A DNA stretch of 64,000 bases from Gracilaria domingensis (taxonomy: Eukaryota > Rhodophyta > Florideophyceae > Gracilariales > Gracilariaceae), in assembly GCA_022539475.1 (NCBI GenBank), contig VCMS01000090.1:1-64000 (forward strand), read 5' to 3'. The translations under genes were made by a program, and so were the position numbers. This document shows positions 1 to 11,520 of this stretch, piece after piece. Below the pieces are notes generated by a model. That model was not told where the DNA came from. It did not search any database and saw only the letters and a program-made list of their open reading frames with translations. The first letter of the stretch is position 1. Every line of letters starts with the position of its first letter.

Positions 1-540
1 ATCAATGTGTGTCTTTTGCAGACGTTTGAGTGGTGGGTCTCGAAAAATTCCGTTGCTGACCCCTATTCATCTTGTCTCGAACTTTTTCGACCTCCGAAGC
101 ATGGGGACGATTATGATGAACACACAGCCTCTCTTTCGAAGCTTATGCGAACGTTTGTGGAATCTATTGTGTTCCTGCCAACCAGAAGCTTCGAAGTGCA
201 GGAGGGGATGAAGGGCACAAAGTTGTTTGAAGAATTTACTTTTCTACGTTTGGCCTGGAAAAATCAGGTACAACCACGGGCGCCGTGAAGTGCTTATGGC
301 ATTTCAGAACATTCTGGTTGTATACGTGGTACAATATCGGGGAGTTCTACGTCACGGAAATTTGCGTTCCGTCTTCTGTCCGTCAGCCCGTCGTCATCTA
401 GTTTTGAAAGACGTTTTAGCCTTCAGAGAAGGATTCGGACGTCGTCTCGCAACAGACTACATCTTCTAGGCGAATATCCACCAGTATATAGTGGTTCGGA
501 GATCCAGACCTGCGAGCCGCGCTAGCCAGCCTCGGGAAGA
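1..540. other. Unassigned sequence before the copia remnant
   Basis: No protein family is recognised here. Short open frames exist on the plus strand but show no motif. By position it should be the upstream integrase part of the copia element that follows, decayed beyond recognition, or unrelated DNA. The copia-like reading begins near 541. Confidence 0.3.
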
Positions 541-2836
541 TCGCATCAATCGCTCGAGGAGAAGTGCAAAGATGCATGGTGCATGGCGGAGCTTAGACTA
601 GAACGGGCCCTGAGACACAAAATTCCACGAGCAGCTAATCATGCACTTAAAGTTCGGGACAAAGCCTTGGTATGGAGGAAGAAGATCGTCGATAATCGCA
701 TCGGAGAATGGATGGGCCCTTTCACCATTGATGCTATGGGCGAAACTCGCAAGCTCGTCTACGTTAAGGACGTACGCATTGGAGCGGCTATACCATTCTA
801 ATTGGCACAGGACCAGTACTATTATAAGTATGAGACACTGGCACCTTCCTTCTTTAGTGGGCCGAATCAATCTTTCTCCTCCTTCAGATCACCTCAAAAG
901 CACTACTGCTATCTAAAGGAGACACCCGACAAGAACGAATCTCGAGTTCAATCGATGGAGATGACGGATGCTAAGAAAGCCGAGATACGAGGTCTCATGG
1001 AACTTGGTACCTTCAAAATCATCTTGCGTGAGAAGATTCCTCAGGATGTGAACGTGCTACCAGAGAGATTTGTCTTTGCCATCAAGATGGTCAAATACAG
1101 TACCGCATGAAGTACGTCATCGGCGGTCAGCGAGACAAGCTCTAAAACATGATGGTGCACCACTCTGCAACACTTTAACCACAGTCTATCCGCCTTCTAC
1201 TCGCACTTGCTGACCTCCATGGCTTCAAGATATGGACTTCGGACATTCGTCAGGCTTATCTACAATCTGCAGAATCTCTTTCCCGAGAGAAATTCATCAA
1301 GAAACCAGTCCCAGAATTCGAACTAGACCCCTCCCAATCCCTCCAGCTTCTTAAACTTCTCTACGGACTGTGTGAGTCTGATGATTATGGAATCAAACGC
1401 TTGACAATCACCATAAGGGCTGATTGGGTATGAAACCCTTGCGTTCGGATCCGGCTTTGTATATCGTCATGAAGGACGATTTGTTGCAAGGAATGTCAGG
1501 ATGCTATGTAGACGACTGGATACGTTTCGGTAATAAGTATTTCAAATCTGTTTGCGATCAAAGAAAGAAGACTTTCAAGACGACCGACGAACAATCTCTA
1601 CCATGCACCTTTACTGGCTTTGCGCTAAGTTATGGACCGAACAAGACTGTATAAATAGAACGAAACGGGTAACTGCGCAAGCTCGAAGAGCTTCATTCGG
1701 ATGCGAGCTTCTCCACCTTTCGTTCTATGAGAATGAAACTGGCCTGGCTCTCAAACGCTCACCCAGATTGTCTCTTCGAGATCTTTCAGATATCTCAAGT
1801 CACCGAAGATATGTTTACTAAGTCTCGTAGCGCTGTGATATCACAGCTTAACAAGAGCATCCGCTATGCCAAGTCTCACCCTGTCTCGATCTTTTTCCCT
1901 CCAATTGACGTACAAACTCTCTGCATCATTGGATATTCAGACTCCTCATTTGCGAATAATGCCGATCTATCCTCACAACTAGGACATATACGCCTCTTAG
2001 GTACCTTATGACAAATTTTTGGAAAAAGCGGAGTGCAATTTGAGCTTGGAAGGCACCAATGGATGATACATGGATGCCAAACGGGTTGCGCATTGAGTGC
2101 GAGCATGTGCGATTAGAGCCTAATTTCAGGGTGTCACATTGGAGGATGACCGCTAAGCACATGGAGCGCAATTAGAGTGCACGCGATACATGTTGCACCC
2201 CATCTGCGTCTACATTGTCCGCACTTCAACCCCCCACGATCTTAGTTTGTACTCCACGCGCACTCACAATATTGAAATAAAATATTAAAAAATTAAAAGG
2301 CCCTGCCAAAGGTGTCACATTGGAACGAGGATTGCGTACAGGCGGAGTGCAGTTGGAGGCTAAACACCCCGAAAGATGCACTCTATTTGCACTCATAAAA
2401 ATGAAAAAAATTTCTTGTAGGGGTGATGGCTCTGGTAGGTTTATACTGATTTCATTTAAATCGTATAAAGCACGTCGTGTGACGCGCTCCGCGATGGCTG
2501 GCGAAGTAACCGCCGTCTCCGACTTTTTTGATATATCAGCTACTCTTGCCGAAGAACTGGAGTCTATTCTTGGCCGTGAAGTCCCAGTCCAACTCCTCAC
2601 AGACAGCAAATCTTTATTTGCTATAATCTCTAAAGGTTCTCGCACGTCGGAAAAGCGCATGATGTTAGATAGAGCCACAGCAAGAGAACGCTTTAAGTCA
2701 AGATTGATTTCGGATATTGGCCTTGTCCGAAGCTGGAAGAACATAGGCAACAGACTAACGAAACGCATACAGCAATCATCACTATAGCATTTACTTAGCA
2801 CGGGACACCTCTTTCTTGCACCAGAACAGTGGATCA
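541..2836 (+). pseudogene. pol: Ty1/copia pol remnant (integrase C-terminus, RT, RNase H)
   Basis: This is a broken copia-type polyprotein read in several frames. The order is a copia integrase C-terminal stretch (about 583-800, with VWRKKIVDNRIGEWMGPF), the start of RVT_2 (about 960-1090), an RT stretch with DIRQAYLQS (about 1235-1270), a catalytic-site stretch with GCYVDDWIRFG (about 1500-1530), a thumb/connection stretch with SMRMKLAWL (about 1720-1760) and RNase H (GYSDSSFANNADLSSQLGHI near 1930-1995, then FKSYKARRVTRSAMAGEV near 2453-2510). It ends with a PEQWIIRG-like tail near 2836. Stops and frameshifts interrupt it at many points, and a block of about 400 bp (about 2004-2420) splits the RNase H domain. 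In copia elements this enzyme set copies and integrates the element; here it cannot be functional. The copia assignment is secure from domain order (integrase before RT); exact ends are approximate. Confidence 0.85.
2004..2420. repeat. MITE-like insertion splitting the copia RNase H domain
   Basis: The RNase H reading is lost after GHIRLL (about 2003) and resumes at GDGSGRF (about 2423), so about 400 bp look inserted. The block repeats GGTGTCACATTGGA twice (about 2127 and 2309) and GAGTGCAATT-type motifs several times. Its ends are both AT-rich and loosely inverted (CCTTATGACAAATTTTT against AAAAATTT near 2410). Short TAGG flanks could be a target duplication. It has no coding capacity. A non-autonomous DNA element is the best guess; its boundaries are not exact. 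Confidence 0.4.
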
Positions 2837-3048
2837 TACGTGGTTGAACTAACTATCGCCTCTATGACTCGTTATGTAGAGTTCACGGACTTCTGCAACC
2901 TACAGACGATTGCTGTCATCCCCACCACAGGCGACCACAGCATTTTTGAACAGATGCATAATGTGTTTAAAAAACGATTTTCTCCGCTATCCACAATTTT
3001 TCGCTCAGCACCGTCGATCAATATACAATGATCTACGTCACTGCCGTC

Positions 3049-3850
3049 TCATAATCGCACGAGAAACACACCGTGCTCACGAGACCTCAGCCACTTAAAT
3101 TTGACCTTGAAAATCTCTTGCTCGCGAACCCTCCGGAAATTCAAAGGCGAATGCAATGTCCGCAGTGTCCTCTGTGTGCTGCCAATCGACATGAAACGAA
3201 CACCCGCGCGATACAGGTACCAAGACAGGTACATGTGACCCCTCTGCCCTTCGTCTTCTCCCATAGCCCTCGCAATGGCGTTCGCCATCGAGTATTGTAA
3301 GCAGCAGCCAGCTTCTCGCTTCCCAAAGCACGGTCCCCCTATCTTCCAATGGTTGCTAGCGAAGTCGCTCTTCCACCTGTCACCGGGACCGGCTGCCGAC
3401 ATCGAGAAGCGCGGGTTATCGTCGCACTACTGCTTCACCTTGTTTCTTACAATGAAGTTAGCCATGCGACTATTTTTAGGATGAATGCGTGGCCTTGGTG
3501 GTGCTGGTAGTGCCTTGCGCCTTGCAGTTTCAGTCTCTGCAGCTTCTGCAAATCTGCCAGTGCGCCAACCGCTGGCATCCAACGTACCAATATCTATTCC
3601 GAACATTGACTCGCTCCTACTAGACATCGCCACGAATCCACCCTTTTCAATGCGCTTCGACGTCTTGGTTCCGTCCCACATCATAACCTTCTCTATCTGC
3701 CACTGCTTGTTTGCGCTCTTTGGACCTTTCCTTGCCGCTTTGCCATGATGGCCTTTGCTTTTCTTCTCCACGGTTTTTACTACCGGCCGCGCTGAACGCG
3801 GAATCTTTTGGCCAACGGATGTGGGCGGTAAACCGCCACTGCTCTTGCCC
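3049..3850 (-). pseudogene. Antisense reading frame between copia pol and its 3' LTR
   Basis: One minus-strand frame stays open for about 265 codons with a single TAG at 3427-3429. No ATG opens it; upstream it meets a stop near 3850. The first part is basic (KTVEKKSKGHHGKAARKGPK), followed by KVMMWDGTKTSKRIEKGG and a Ser/Arg stretch. After the TAG come aromatic- and Arg-rich residues. I do not recognise the protein. It lies after the copia pol tail (2836) and before the polypurine tract at 4105, on the opposite strand. It may therefore be an antisense cargo gene of the copia element, a captured host fragment, or a later insertion. A lysine-rich, nuclear-type composition is all that can be said about function. 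Confidence 0.4.
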
Positions 3851-4124
3851 TACGATTGACCCCTGCGTCGCACTATTGGGACGCTAACGTCACTCATTTG
3901 AGTCCAGTAGGTGCCAAACAACTGCAGGAGTTAAAGCGCTGGGGACTACGTCTATCTGTACTCAAGCTCGACTCTCACGCTCGAGGCCTATTTATCTTTC
4001 GAACTCCTGCTAACGTCTCCTACACAGCAACCCAGCCATGCTTTGCGGACAATCTCTTGTAAGGATATTACGTTACGCTCACTACGCGGTTGATTACAGG
4101 CCATGGAGGGAGTGTTGATTTGAT

Positions 4125-4163
4125 GCTGACGCTTGTATCAATTTGATTGATACAAGCGCCAGC
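4125..4163. other. Long hairpin near the start of the copia LTR
   Basis: CGCTTGTATCAA (4130-4141) and TTGATACAAGCG (4147-4158) are perfect inverted repeats around a 5-nt loop. GCTG/CAGC outside extends the stem to 17 bp with one mismatch. It lies in the U3 end of the LTR, upstream of the TATA box. Confidence 0.8.
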
Positions 4164-4613
4164 AGTGCTGGAGATCGCCAGCGAGCTCGCCTGCAGGTCT
4201 GACAGCAGGCGACGCCCATGACCGTAGTTGAGTCGCTCGGCGCAGTGCAAGTTCAACGGATAGTGAGAAGCAGGTTTGGGAAAAATATGAAGTAAAAATA
4301 CTTTCTTTGGTGCGGAGAGAGGCACCAATCCAGAGCGATCTTGTTCTCTTTCGATTGTATGAAAGCTCGCTCGGCAGAGCTCGATTTCATCTACACGACA
4401 TTTATCATCTGAGATCCCGTGATTGTGGTTGATGCCAAGGGAGAGAATATCAGGAGGGCTGTGAACATCGGTTTTGTCTGATGGTCGTAATTTGTGGCGC
4501 ATGGCGCAAGTGAGTGGCACGCACCCTGCTGGGGCGTAGGTGGCACTCTGAGCGTAAAGTTCTGAGTGTCTCTCTCTCCTCCTACTTCGCGCCAATTCGA
4601 GCTCTTAGGCTAG

Positions 4614-4621
4614 TATATAAA
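4614..4621 (+). promoter_or_regulatory. TATA box of the copia LTR
   Basis: TATATAAA lies about 500 bp into the LTR, as expected at the U3/R boundary. No other basal element is clear. Confidence 0.55.
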
Positions 4622-4794
4622 GTAAAGACGACCGGGCTCGGAGTCTCCCAGCCCGGTCCCAAGTTTCATCGTTTTATTCATCACGTTCTTGCGCACGACA
4701 TTCGCGAATCTAAGTTCGAAAGAGGGACTGATCTGTACAGGCCTTGCGATACCTCAGAGCTTTACTCTAGAGGGTTGCGAGGCACTACAGCAGC

Positions 4795-5775
4795 TGTGGA
4801 GCAAACCCGGTTCTAAGGGTGTTTGACGAAGAAGCTCTTCATACATGAGCGATGCGGCCGTGCACGTGGCACTTGACATTATGAGATGCATCCCCTATGG
4901 GAGTCTTCAACCGTTGATTAATTTAATCTTAATTAGCACCCGTAGAGGGGCGTGCATGGGCCAAGGTTCCTGACTGGGCGTGGCCACGTGGAAGTGGATG
5001 GCTAGTGTACCAGTGGGGTATTTGGGGGAATACTTTAGTTTATCTTTATTTTGGCACCCTGACCGTGGTGTTGCGTACGTGTACAACCCGTACAGGTGTG
5101 CACAACTGTAATCAGTCTACCGTCCCTGCACCTCGGGTACTTAGAGGTGCAAGGGGGGCTGAACATCAGCTGATGGAAAAGTAACCAAGCCTCTCCTTCG
5201 AGAACTACCACTCGGATCAGAGGGAACTTGAGACTCATCTTGAGTGTGGGCTCTAGGCGCTACTGCCCTTGCCGGTGTACTACTCTGCCCAGAGGGTCAC
5301 CTCAAGAGGTATAAGTACGCGTACTCTCCTTGGGACGCCTAAGGAATCTGTATATACCGTGTGGTATTGACGTCGACTTTTCTATTAATTCCTGATTGCA
5401 GGACAGATCTCCGCCCCAGTATTGGGTTGTTTCTTGTTCTTTTTCCCCGACGTCGGGCCTGTTGCCTGCGTGTGCACGGCCCGCGTCTCCTCTTTGGAAG
5501 TATCTCTTTTTCCCTTTTTTTTGGGCTACGCTTCGTCTCGGAGTGTATGGCTCACCCGCTCTCGGTTATTCCTCGTTTCTATACCGTTCTTGGCTGGTGA
5601 TTCTCCTGATATTGGATTTTCTGCATTCACCTCCGTAAGTTTCCCTCAGTACATCACTTGTCTTACACCCAGGTCCCCGATGTCAGCAGAGGCTCGTCCA
5701 CCGAGTTACCATCCGTCAGGGAGCAGGACTTTGGACATCCTGTGCGTGTTTCACCCGTCCTGAGTTTGCACCACA
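4795..5775 (+). repeat. Solo Ty3/gypsy LTR (981 bp) with target duplication GCAGC
   Basis: The ends are TGTGGAGCAAA and TTTGCACCACA, an 11-bp inverted pair with one mismatch. GCAGC flanks both sides (4790-4794 and 5776-5780), which proves an integration. A TATAAG at 5310-5315 sets the plus orientation. The length equals the 981-bp LTRs of elements B and C, and the ends match theirs, so it belongs to a related family. No internal sequence remains, so LTR-LTR recombination deleted the element. It sits inside the copia LTR and is therefore younger. Confidence 0.9.
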
Positions 5776-5863
5776 GCAGCTACTCCGCTGCCCATAAGGC
5801 ACAATCTTAAAGTAAGTTTACTGAAAAACTACTTCTACGTACTGCGCAAACACTAGACTAACA

Positions 5864-7102
5864 CTCTAAGCACATTTGTGCAGTGTCGTGCTCCTTGTAT
5901 GAATATCCCACACCACTGTCAACGCCCCCGCATCCCGCCGCTGCCGTCTTAGATTTGGAGGCCACCGAGGCCAGCCCGACGGCCTCCCCGGCATTCCACC
6001 TCGCATCTCCTGCCTGGCTTTCTTGACCCAACCCGACGCCGCCGTACGTCCCGTGCCCGCATGGAACCCCGCACCGCCGGCTACGTCAAGTTTTGTCGCC
6101 CCTGCCGCCGCGCCGAAAGCCGCGAAAACCCAACGCCCACTGAACGAAAGTGTTGCTGGCCGCTGCCGCGCTGCATCGCCCGCCCTCCTCGCCGCCTCCA
6201 TCACCCCACGCACGCCTCAGCACCCCCTCCCCACCTCCGTCGGACCGCCCGCTGCCCCGCCAAGCACACCGTCGCCGTCATTTTCCTCTTGGTCGCTTGC
6301 GACCGACGGCTTTTTGCCGCACGATCCGCCGCCCCATCCTCGTGGTGTCGACCAACGTCGCTGAGACGTCGTGTCACCCCGTAACACGTCGCATCGTAGC
6401 CGTCGTGACCATCAAGTCACACTGCGTGAACAGGACGTTACATATCGTGACCAAAGCGTAGCGCAGCGTGACTCCGTGACCGAGCTCTGTGACACAACGC
6501 CACCTCGACATGTGTCCAGACCTGACGACGGCGCTGCGATAACCATTCAACGCGTGGCGATACAAAAGTCAAAAACGGAAACAAAAAGACTTTTATTGAG
6601 GCAGTGAAAGCTTTGCGACGTCAATCTACCTACTAAGCGTTCGTAGAACATACACGTAGGGGGAGGCCGACACCGGCGCGGCCTAGTTCGCTCACGTCTG
6701 ACACGTGCCGAGCTCTCCTGCTCGTCGTGCAACGTGTCATTTACCGAGAAGCGCGATACAGTCGTTCATTACAATACTCGACACCACAGGCGCAATTTAG
6801 CAAAACTTTAGAAATAAATTAGTAGCTTTTAAGACTTCTATCTCTAAGAAACAGAAGAAAACAAAAAGACAAAAACGAAAAAACAGAAGAAAAAGCAAAG
6901 AGACAGAGAAGGAAAAGAGGTCAAAAGAAACAGAGAGAAAAAATTACGCCAAAAGAAAAAAGACAAAAACAATAGGAGAAAAATCAGGGCTTTGCACTGG
7001 AACCCTTAATGTGGGAGAATAAAAATTTTTGAAAGAACAATAGAAGGTCTTTTTGGATATACAGTATTTATATTTTTAGAAAACTTTTCGAAGAAATGTC
7101 AC
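5864..7102. other. No gene seen; GC-rich block then purine-rich block
   Basis: From about 5920 to 6380 the sequence is GC-rich and open in several frames on both strands, which composition explains; none shows a domain. From 6370 to 6490 short CGTGAC/GTCACG words recur. From about 6840 to 6990 the plus strand is almost all purine (AGAAAACAAAAAGACAAAAA type). The part just before 7103 could be the leader of the gag remnant that follows. Confidence 0.4.
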
Positions 7103-8232
7103 CATGAATTACCCGTTCTTAGTCACAGAACAATGCCGCGAATCCCCTGACGCCTCACAGTTTCCCGTTCCTCAACCGGGGAACGAGGAGAATAATCTTG
7201 GGACTTTAATTCGGTTACTCCTCATACTAAAAGACTTTTTGCAGCAAAACTAATTGTTTCAAACGAATCTCAAAAAGAGTTTGCTAATACTGTAAGGTCT
7301 TAACAGGAGGAAAATGATGACCTATCTGGAATTCAATTAATCGAACTGATCCGTGGTAACCTTCTGCCTCATGTTCTATTCGGCCAAGCGAATGCGTCAA
7401 ATATTGCATTAATGAGCGCATTGTCGCGACTTATCGTAAAACTTTGGAGTCAATTGGCTGGGCTTCCTTCGCAGCGTACAATGTTCTGTTTATCTCACAC
7501 GATATACGTTACACCTGAAGATCGTGCAGTTGCAGATAGGAATATCCAATTCATTCAGCGTTCCGCTGCTTCCAATGCTTCCAACAATCCCACACCACCC
7601 AACCCTGTTCGTAAGAATCATTCTCCTCCTCTCCGTATCTCCCTTGTTGGTTCTCCAAACATCAATCCAGGAGAAATTCGTATTGAAGCAAGCAACACCC
7701 CAAGTAGTTCTAGTGAACGTCCCCCTGATCCTTCGAAAATTGCGCACAATATTTCGATGAGATTTAAGGATGACTGCAAACATTTTCGGGTGCTTTAGGT
7801 GAAAGTTGGAACGAGTTCTTCAAGGAATACAAATTAGCCTTAGCAGATTATAACGTACCTTCCGATAAGCAAATGCAACGCAGCATCACGTTCTGCGCGA
7901 TAAGGCTAGACGTTGCTCTTTTCAGAAAATCGTTGGTCATGCTGACAAAATTAGCCTTGCTAATGAAATGATGGAAGCCCAGTATAATTCCACTGCTCGC
8001 CAGAAGCGTATTGAAAACCAGCTAAACAGCATTCGTTTTTACAAGTATGTCACTGATAGTAAGGATGAGACTAAGGCATTGGAAAATCTCGAAAGCGATA
8101 TTACCAAGCTCGCTCCTCAAGGCCCTACTCACTGTCAGAACGACGAAAGTCTAGTTGGTTTTATACGTAAAGCCGTTATTGGACACAGTTGGGCCACTCT
8201 TCCAATCCCACGTTCGGGCACAGAGAACCTGT
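7103..8232 (+). pseudogene. gag: Retrotransposon gag remnant, cut by element A
   Basis: ATG at 7103 opens a short frame. The reading then continues through stops and a shift near 7785 (stop at 7796). The middle carries a Pro/Ser-rich spacer, then a helical stretch with GESWNEFFKEYKLALADYNV (about 7800-7855), and MMEAQYNSTARQKRIENQLN onwards (7968-8230). The Trp/Phe/Tyr pattern suits a retrotransposon capsid, most likely copia type, but the assignment rests on pattern only. The frame stops exactly where the LTR of element A begins (8233), so A inserted here; the 5 bases before it (CCTGT) should recur after the lost 3' LTR of A. Confidence 0.5.
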
Positions 8233-9206
8233 TGTAGAGCAACGCATTTTGCGTGGTTATCAGGATGATGCGCCTCATATACTCAGGGGAGTGATACGAG
8301 GATGCACTCGAAGAGTTATGAGTTGGACCCAATTTTGGCGGTTACTTTTGGAATGGCTTTCCCACAGTTACCTGTAATCAGGGTTGCCATTGCTGGCCAA
8401 TACCGCTAGGTGGACGCGTGTACTACACCACCGTGTGTGTGCATATTACGGGACAATAGGTAGTGCACCTGAGGTGCCTGACACTGGGCTAGCCACGTGT
8501 ACGGACCCCTGCGGGTGTGCACCACGTGTACATAGTTAGTTTAGACCTACTTAGGTGAGCTCGACCTCGTCGTCGCGAGCACCTTTGTAAAGTCAACCCG
8601 AGCACTTCTAAGTGAACTCTTTGTCGAGTAGCGCTCTCCTGAGTGGACTCTACACGAGTGAGGCTCTGGCGCCAACCGCCTACGTGGGTTATCACTCTCG
8701 CGAGTATAGCCACGTCTGGTTACGGTGGTCCTACCCTCTCGGTACCTTTGAGGAACATCTGTCGTTGATGTCGGGACCTGAGGGTCGTTCCGAGGAGGTA
8801 TAGGACTAGATTACGAAGTGATCCGACTCTGTATAGAGTTTTGCCGTGTTTACGGAAACCCGTGCATTACCGTTGGAGGATCTCGCCCCGCTCCGGGCAC
8901 AGCGCCGAGGAGGCCCTACCCGTCGCGTGTGGGTGTTGTTTGGTTGTTGTTTTCTGTTGCTTTCCCTCTCGGGACTACCCCTGTCGTTGGTCGTGTTTCA
9001 TCGTTGCCGATACCACCCCATCTCTGGAGTTTCTCATCGTTTCCTCACCACGTGGCCTATCACCTCTGTAGGTATAGCCAGTTGCCACTTCGGCCTTACA
9101 ACCGAGTTACGGTGGTACAGAGGGCTCTGTCACTGGTCTGCCATCTCTCACGAGAGCGGACCTTCGGACAGTCTGGTGGGTTTCACTCTTCCGAGTTTGC
9201 CCCACA
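8233..9206 (+). repeat. 5' LTR of element A (974 bp)
   Basis: It starts TGTAGAGC and ends GCCCCACA, the same terminal pattern as the LTRs of B and C. The conserved sequence after it (AAGTGGTCTCCCGAC) matches the leader of B. No downstream partner LTR is visible because of the gap. Confidence 0.8.
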
Positions 9207-9209
9207 AAG

Positions 9210-9227
9210 TGGTCTCCCGACCTAGAA
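9210..9227 (+). other. Candidate primer-binding site of element A
   Basis: TGGTCTCCCGACCTAGAA starts three bases after the LTR. It begins with TGG, as expected for a complement to a tRNA CCA end. The same stretch recurs after the LTRs of B and, in part, D. The implied tRNA does not show a normal T-loop spacing, so the primer may be an internal tRNA fragment. Confidence 0.45.
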
Positions 9228-9450
9228 CCGTTTTAGGTCACTGTCGTGGAATTGACTTGATTGTTGACGGATCACCGTTTTCTGACAACGATCAGGGGAC
9301 TCTTTAGAGTTTTGGAAGTTGACAACTTTTGAACGTGAACCGCTGACGTGGTGGTTTACCGAGAAGGTTTATTGAGTTTTCTTGTTCTTTGGAGACTCGT
9401 GTACGAGTTTAACTGGATCATCTGGATCAGATTGCTTACTGGTTTCCAGT

Positions 9451-11520
9451 ATGCCGCAACCGCCTCGAGGTTCTCGAGCTGGTTCAGCGCGGTCGTCAGC
9501 TGCGGTTCCACCCGTTGCACCGACGTCCCGGTCTATCCCAGATGAGGCGCAACCTCTTGAGGTCGTACCCCGCCCCCGGAGAACGCGCTCAGTTACGGAA
9601 GCACCTAAGGAAAACGTGGGTTCTGCTCAACCCGTCGTTGAGACACCATCCATGGTTAACCCTAACGCTGCTACCGTAGCCGAGTTGGCTAGGTTGGAAT
9701 CCCGCTTGGATATTAATCACGCTGCTCACGTGGAACTCCTACAGGATGTTACCTCCTTGAGGACGCAGGTTGATAATGCCCAGGTGAGGGATGTCTCAGG
9801 AGACTTAAGTCTTCTGAGAATGGACGTGAATTCCATTATGGAAAATCTGGGTACCCCAGACGTCTTCGTCACGGAGTACCGGGCATTTGTCGAGGAAATG
9901 CGCACCGATATCGGTCGAATTCGTTCGCGCTTGGAAACGCTGGAGGATACAATCCGCATGGATGAAGCTGTGGACGCACAGGTTCCTCAAGGAAATCCAT
10001 CTGCGGATGAAGACCATCGTTCGGTGAAGCAGAAACGTCGACACCCAAAACGAGTTCACTATGATTCGGATTCATCGCGCTCTGACTCGAGCGGCATGAC
10101 TGAAGACAGTTCGTCAGATTCATCTGATAGTGATGACAACCGTCATAGGTCACGTTCGACACGGTCGAAAGCGACGCAGTCTACTCAGGCAGTGATGAGA
10201 TCACGCGTGAAAGGACGGCGCCACTTGGGACTCAAAGAGTTAAAGCCGACGGACCCGCTCTACACAAAGCTGTTGTCGTACCGCTATTATCGGTTGGAGG
10301 ATGTTACTTCGAATCGCTCCTCGCGAGGAACCGGTAAGGTGAAGGACTACATTCGAAGGTTGAATGTTACCCTTGAAACAAGGAAGTTCTCGGGGACAGA
10401 TCCTATCCTTATCTTGGATTTCCTTGCCAGGTTCGTCTAGGAGGCCGATATACTCGGTATGAGTGAAGCACAGGCATATGTGGCACTGCCGTACTTCCTA
10501 ACAGGGACTGCGGAAGATCAGTACAACTCAGTTCGAGGAACCTCGAGAGCCTCGGAAGGAGGAGTCACGTGCTGGCCGGAAGCCGTGAACTACCTTCTCA
10601 GGTCGTACGCGACTTCCAACGCGATTTACAGCGCTACTCTTGCTGTTCGCGACACTAGACAGAAGAGTGGAGAATCTGAAACGGTTTATTCAACGCGGTT
10701 GAACAAAGCGTTTCACCGATGTGGTAATGTGTATTCCGCACAGGAGCGGTGTACCATGTTTGTTGATGGTTTGGACCCCACCATTCGGTCGTTGGTCGCT
10801 CGCCGACGCGAGGAAAAACGCCGAATGACGTACCTAGAGTTGGTTAATTACGCCCAGGCGGAAGGAGAGACGTATCGAGCCCGCAACCCGGGGCAGCGCC
10901 GCTCGAAAGCGCTACTCGCGGAGAGTTCGTCACCATCGATGTCGGTTTTGCGACGTGAAACCGCTGTCGGTGATGCTGATAACGTCCACTTCATCGGAAG
11001 TAACCCCGATTCTTACGGATCTACGGACCTGCCGTCAACCTCGATTCCGAGCACGGAAGAAGACCCCCCATTGTATGCCCAAGGTGTCCGGGTGCCTGCA
11101 GCCCCGCTGCCTTACGCTAACAATTCGTCGCGTCTGAACCGTCAAGGGTGGAAGGACACAGCACCACAACGTCGAGTGGACAATCGCCCTCGCGACAAAC
11201 CGGCCTCGGTCATATGTTACCAGTGCTACCTTCCAGGTCACGTATCGACGCAGTGCGTATTTCCGCCGTCGCACCGGCCGAAAATTATTGCGTATTACGA
11301 CGCCCTCACGCCCGAGGAAAAGGAATCTGTTCCACGAAAGGAATATGATAAGGCCAGAGCTGAACTGGGATTACCGGTTCCGGTCTATGCTCAGCCCTCC
11401 GTTCCGGCACAGGCACCTTCGAACCAGGTTCAAGGCGAAGTACCCACGCATGGGGTTCAGTTAGGCCCCCCGAACGGAGTTCAGGCACCGAATTCGGTGA
11501 GCCCCGCTCAGAAAAACTGA
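9451..11520 (+). pseudogene. gag: Gag of element A (one in-frame stop)
   Basis: The ATG at 9451 (MPQPPRGSRAGSARSS) was chosen because upstream in-frame starts are not ATG. The first 200 residues are disordered, then a coiled segment, a Ser/Asp-rich block (about 10060-10140) and the capsid region with RYYRLEDV, CWPEAVNYLLRSYA and AFHRCGNVYSAQERC. The nucleocapsid has a CX2CX4HX4C zinc knuckle (CYQCYLPGHVSTQC, about 11214-11255). A TAG at 10438-10440 replaces the CAG (Gln) found in the B copy, so one base change truncates Gag; everything after stays in frame. The tail ends PAQKN and a TGA inside the frameshift site. Confidence 0.85.

Larger units (their letters stand above)
4113..5863 (+). repeat. 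Copia 3' LTR, interrupted by a solo gypsy LTR
   Basis: A polypurine tract (GGAGGGAG, 4105-4112) sits directly before TGTTGATTTGATG at 4113, the layout expected of a 3' LTR. A strong TATA box (TATATAAA) is at 4614-4621. A gypsy solo LTR with its duplication splits the sequence at 4795-5780. The most plausible end is GACTAACA at 5863, which gives about 765 bp without the insertion. The 5' LTR lies outside the window, so the end cannot be confirmed. Confidence 0.45.

Noticed and set aside
5920-6384. Several GC-rich frames on both strands
   Set aside because: Open in many frames because of composition; no motif, no neighbour support.
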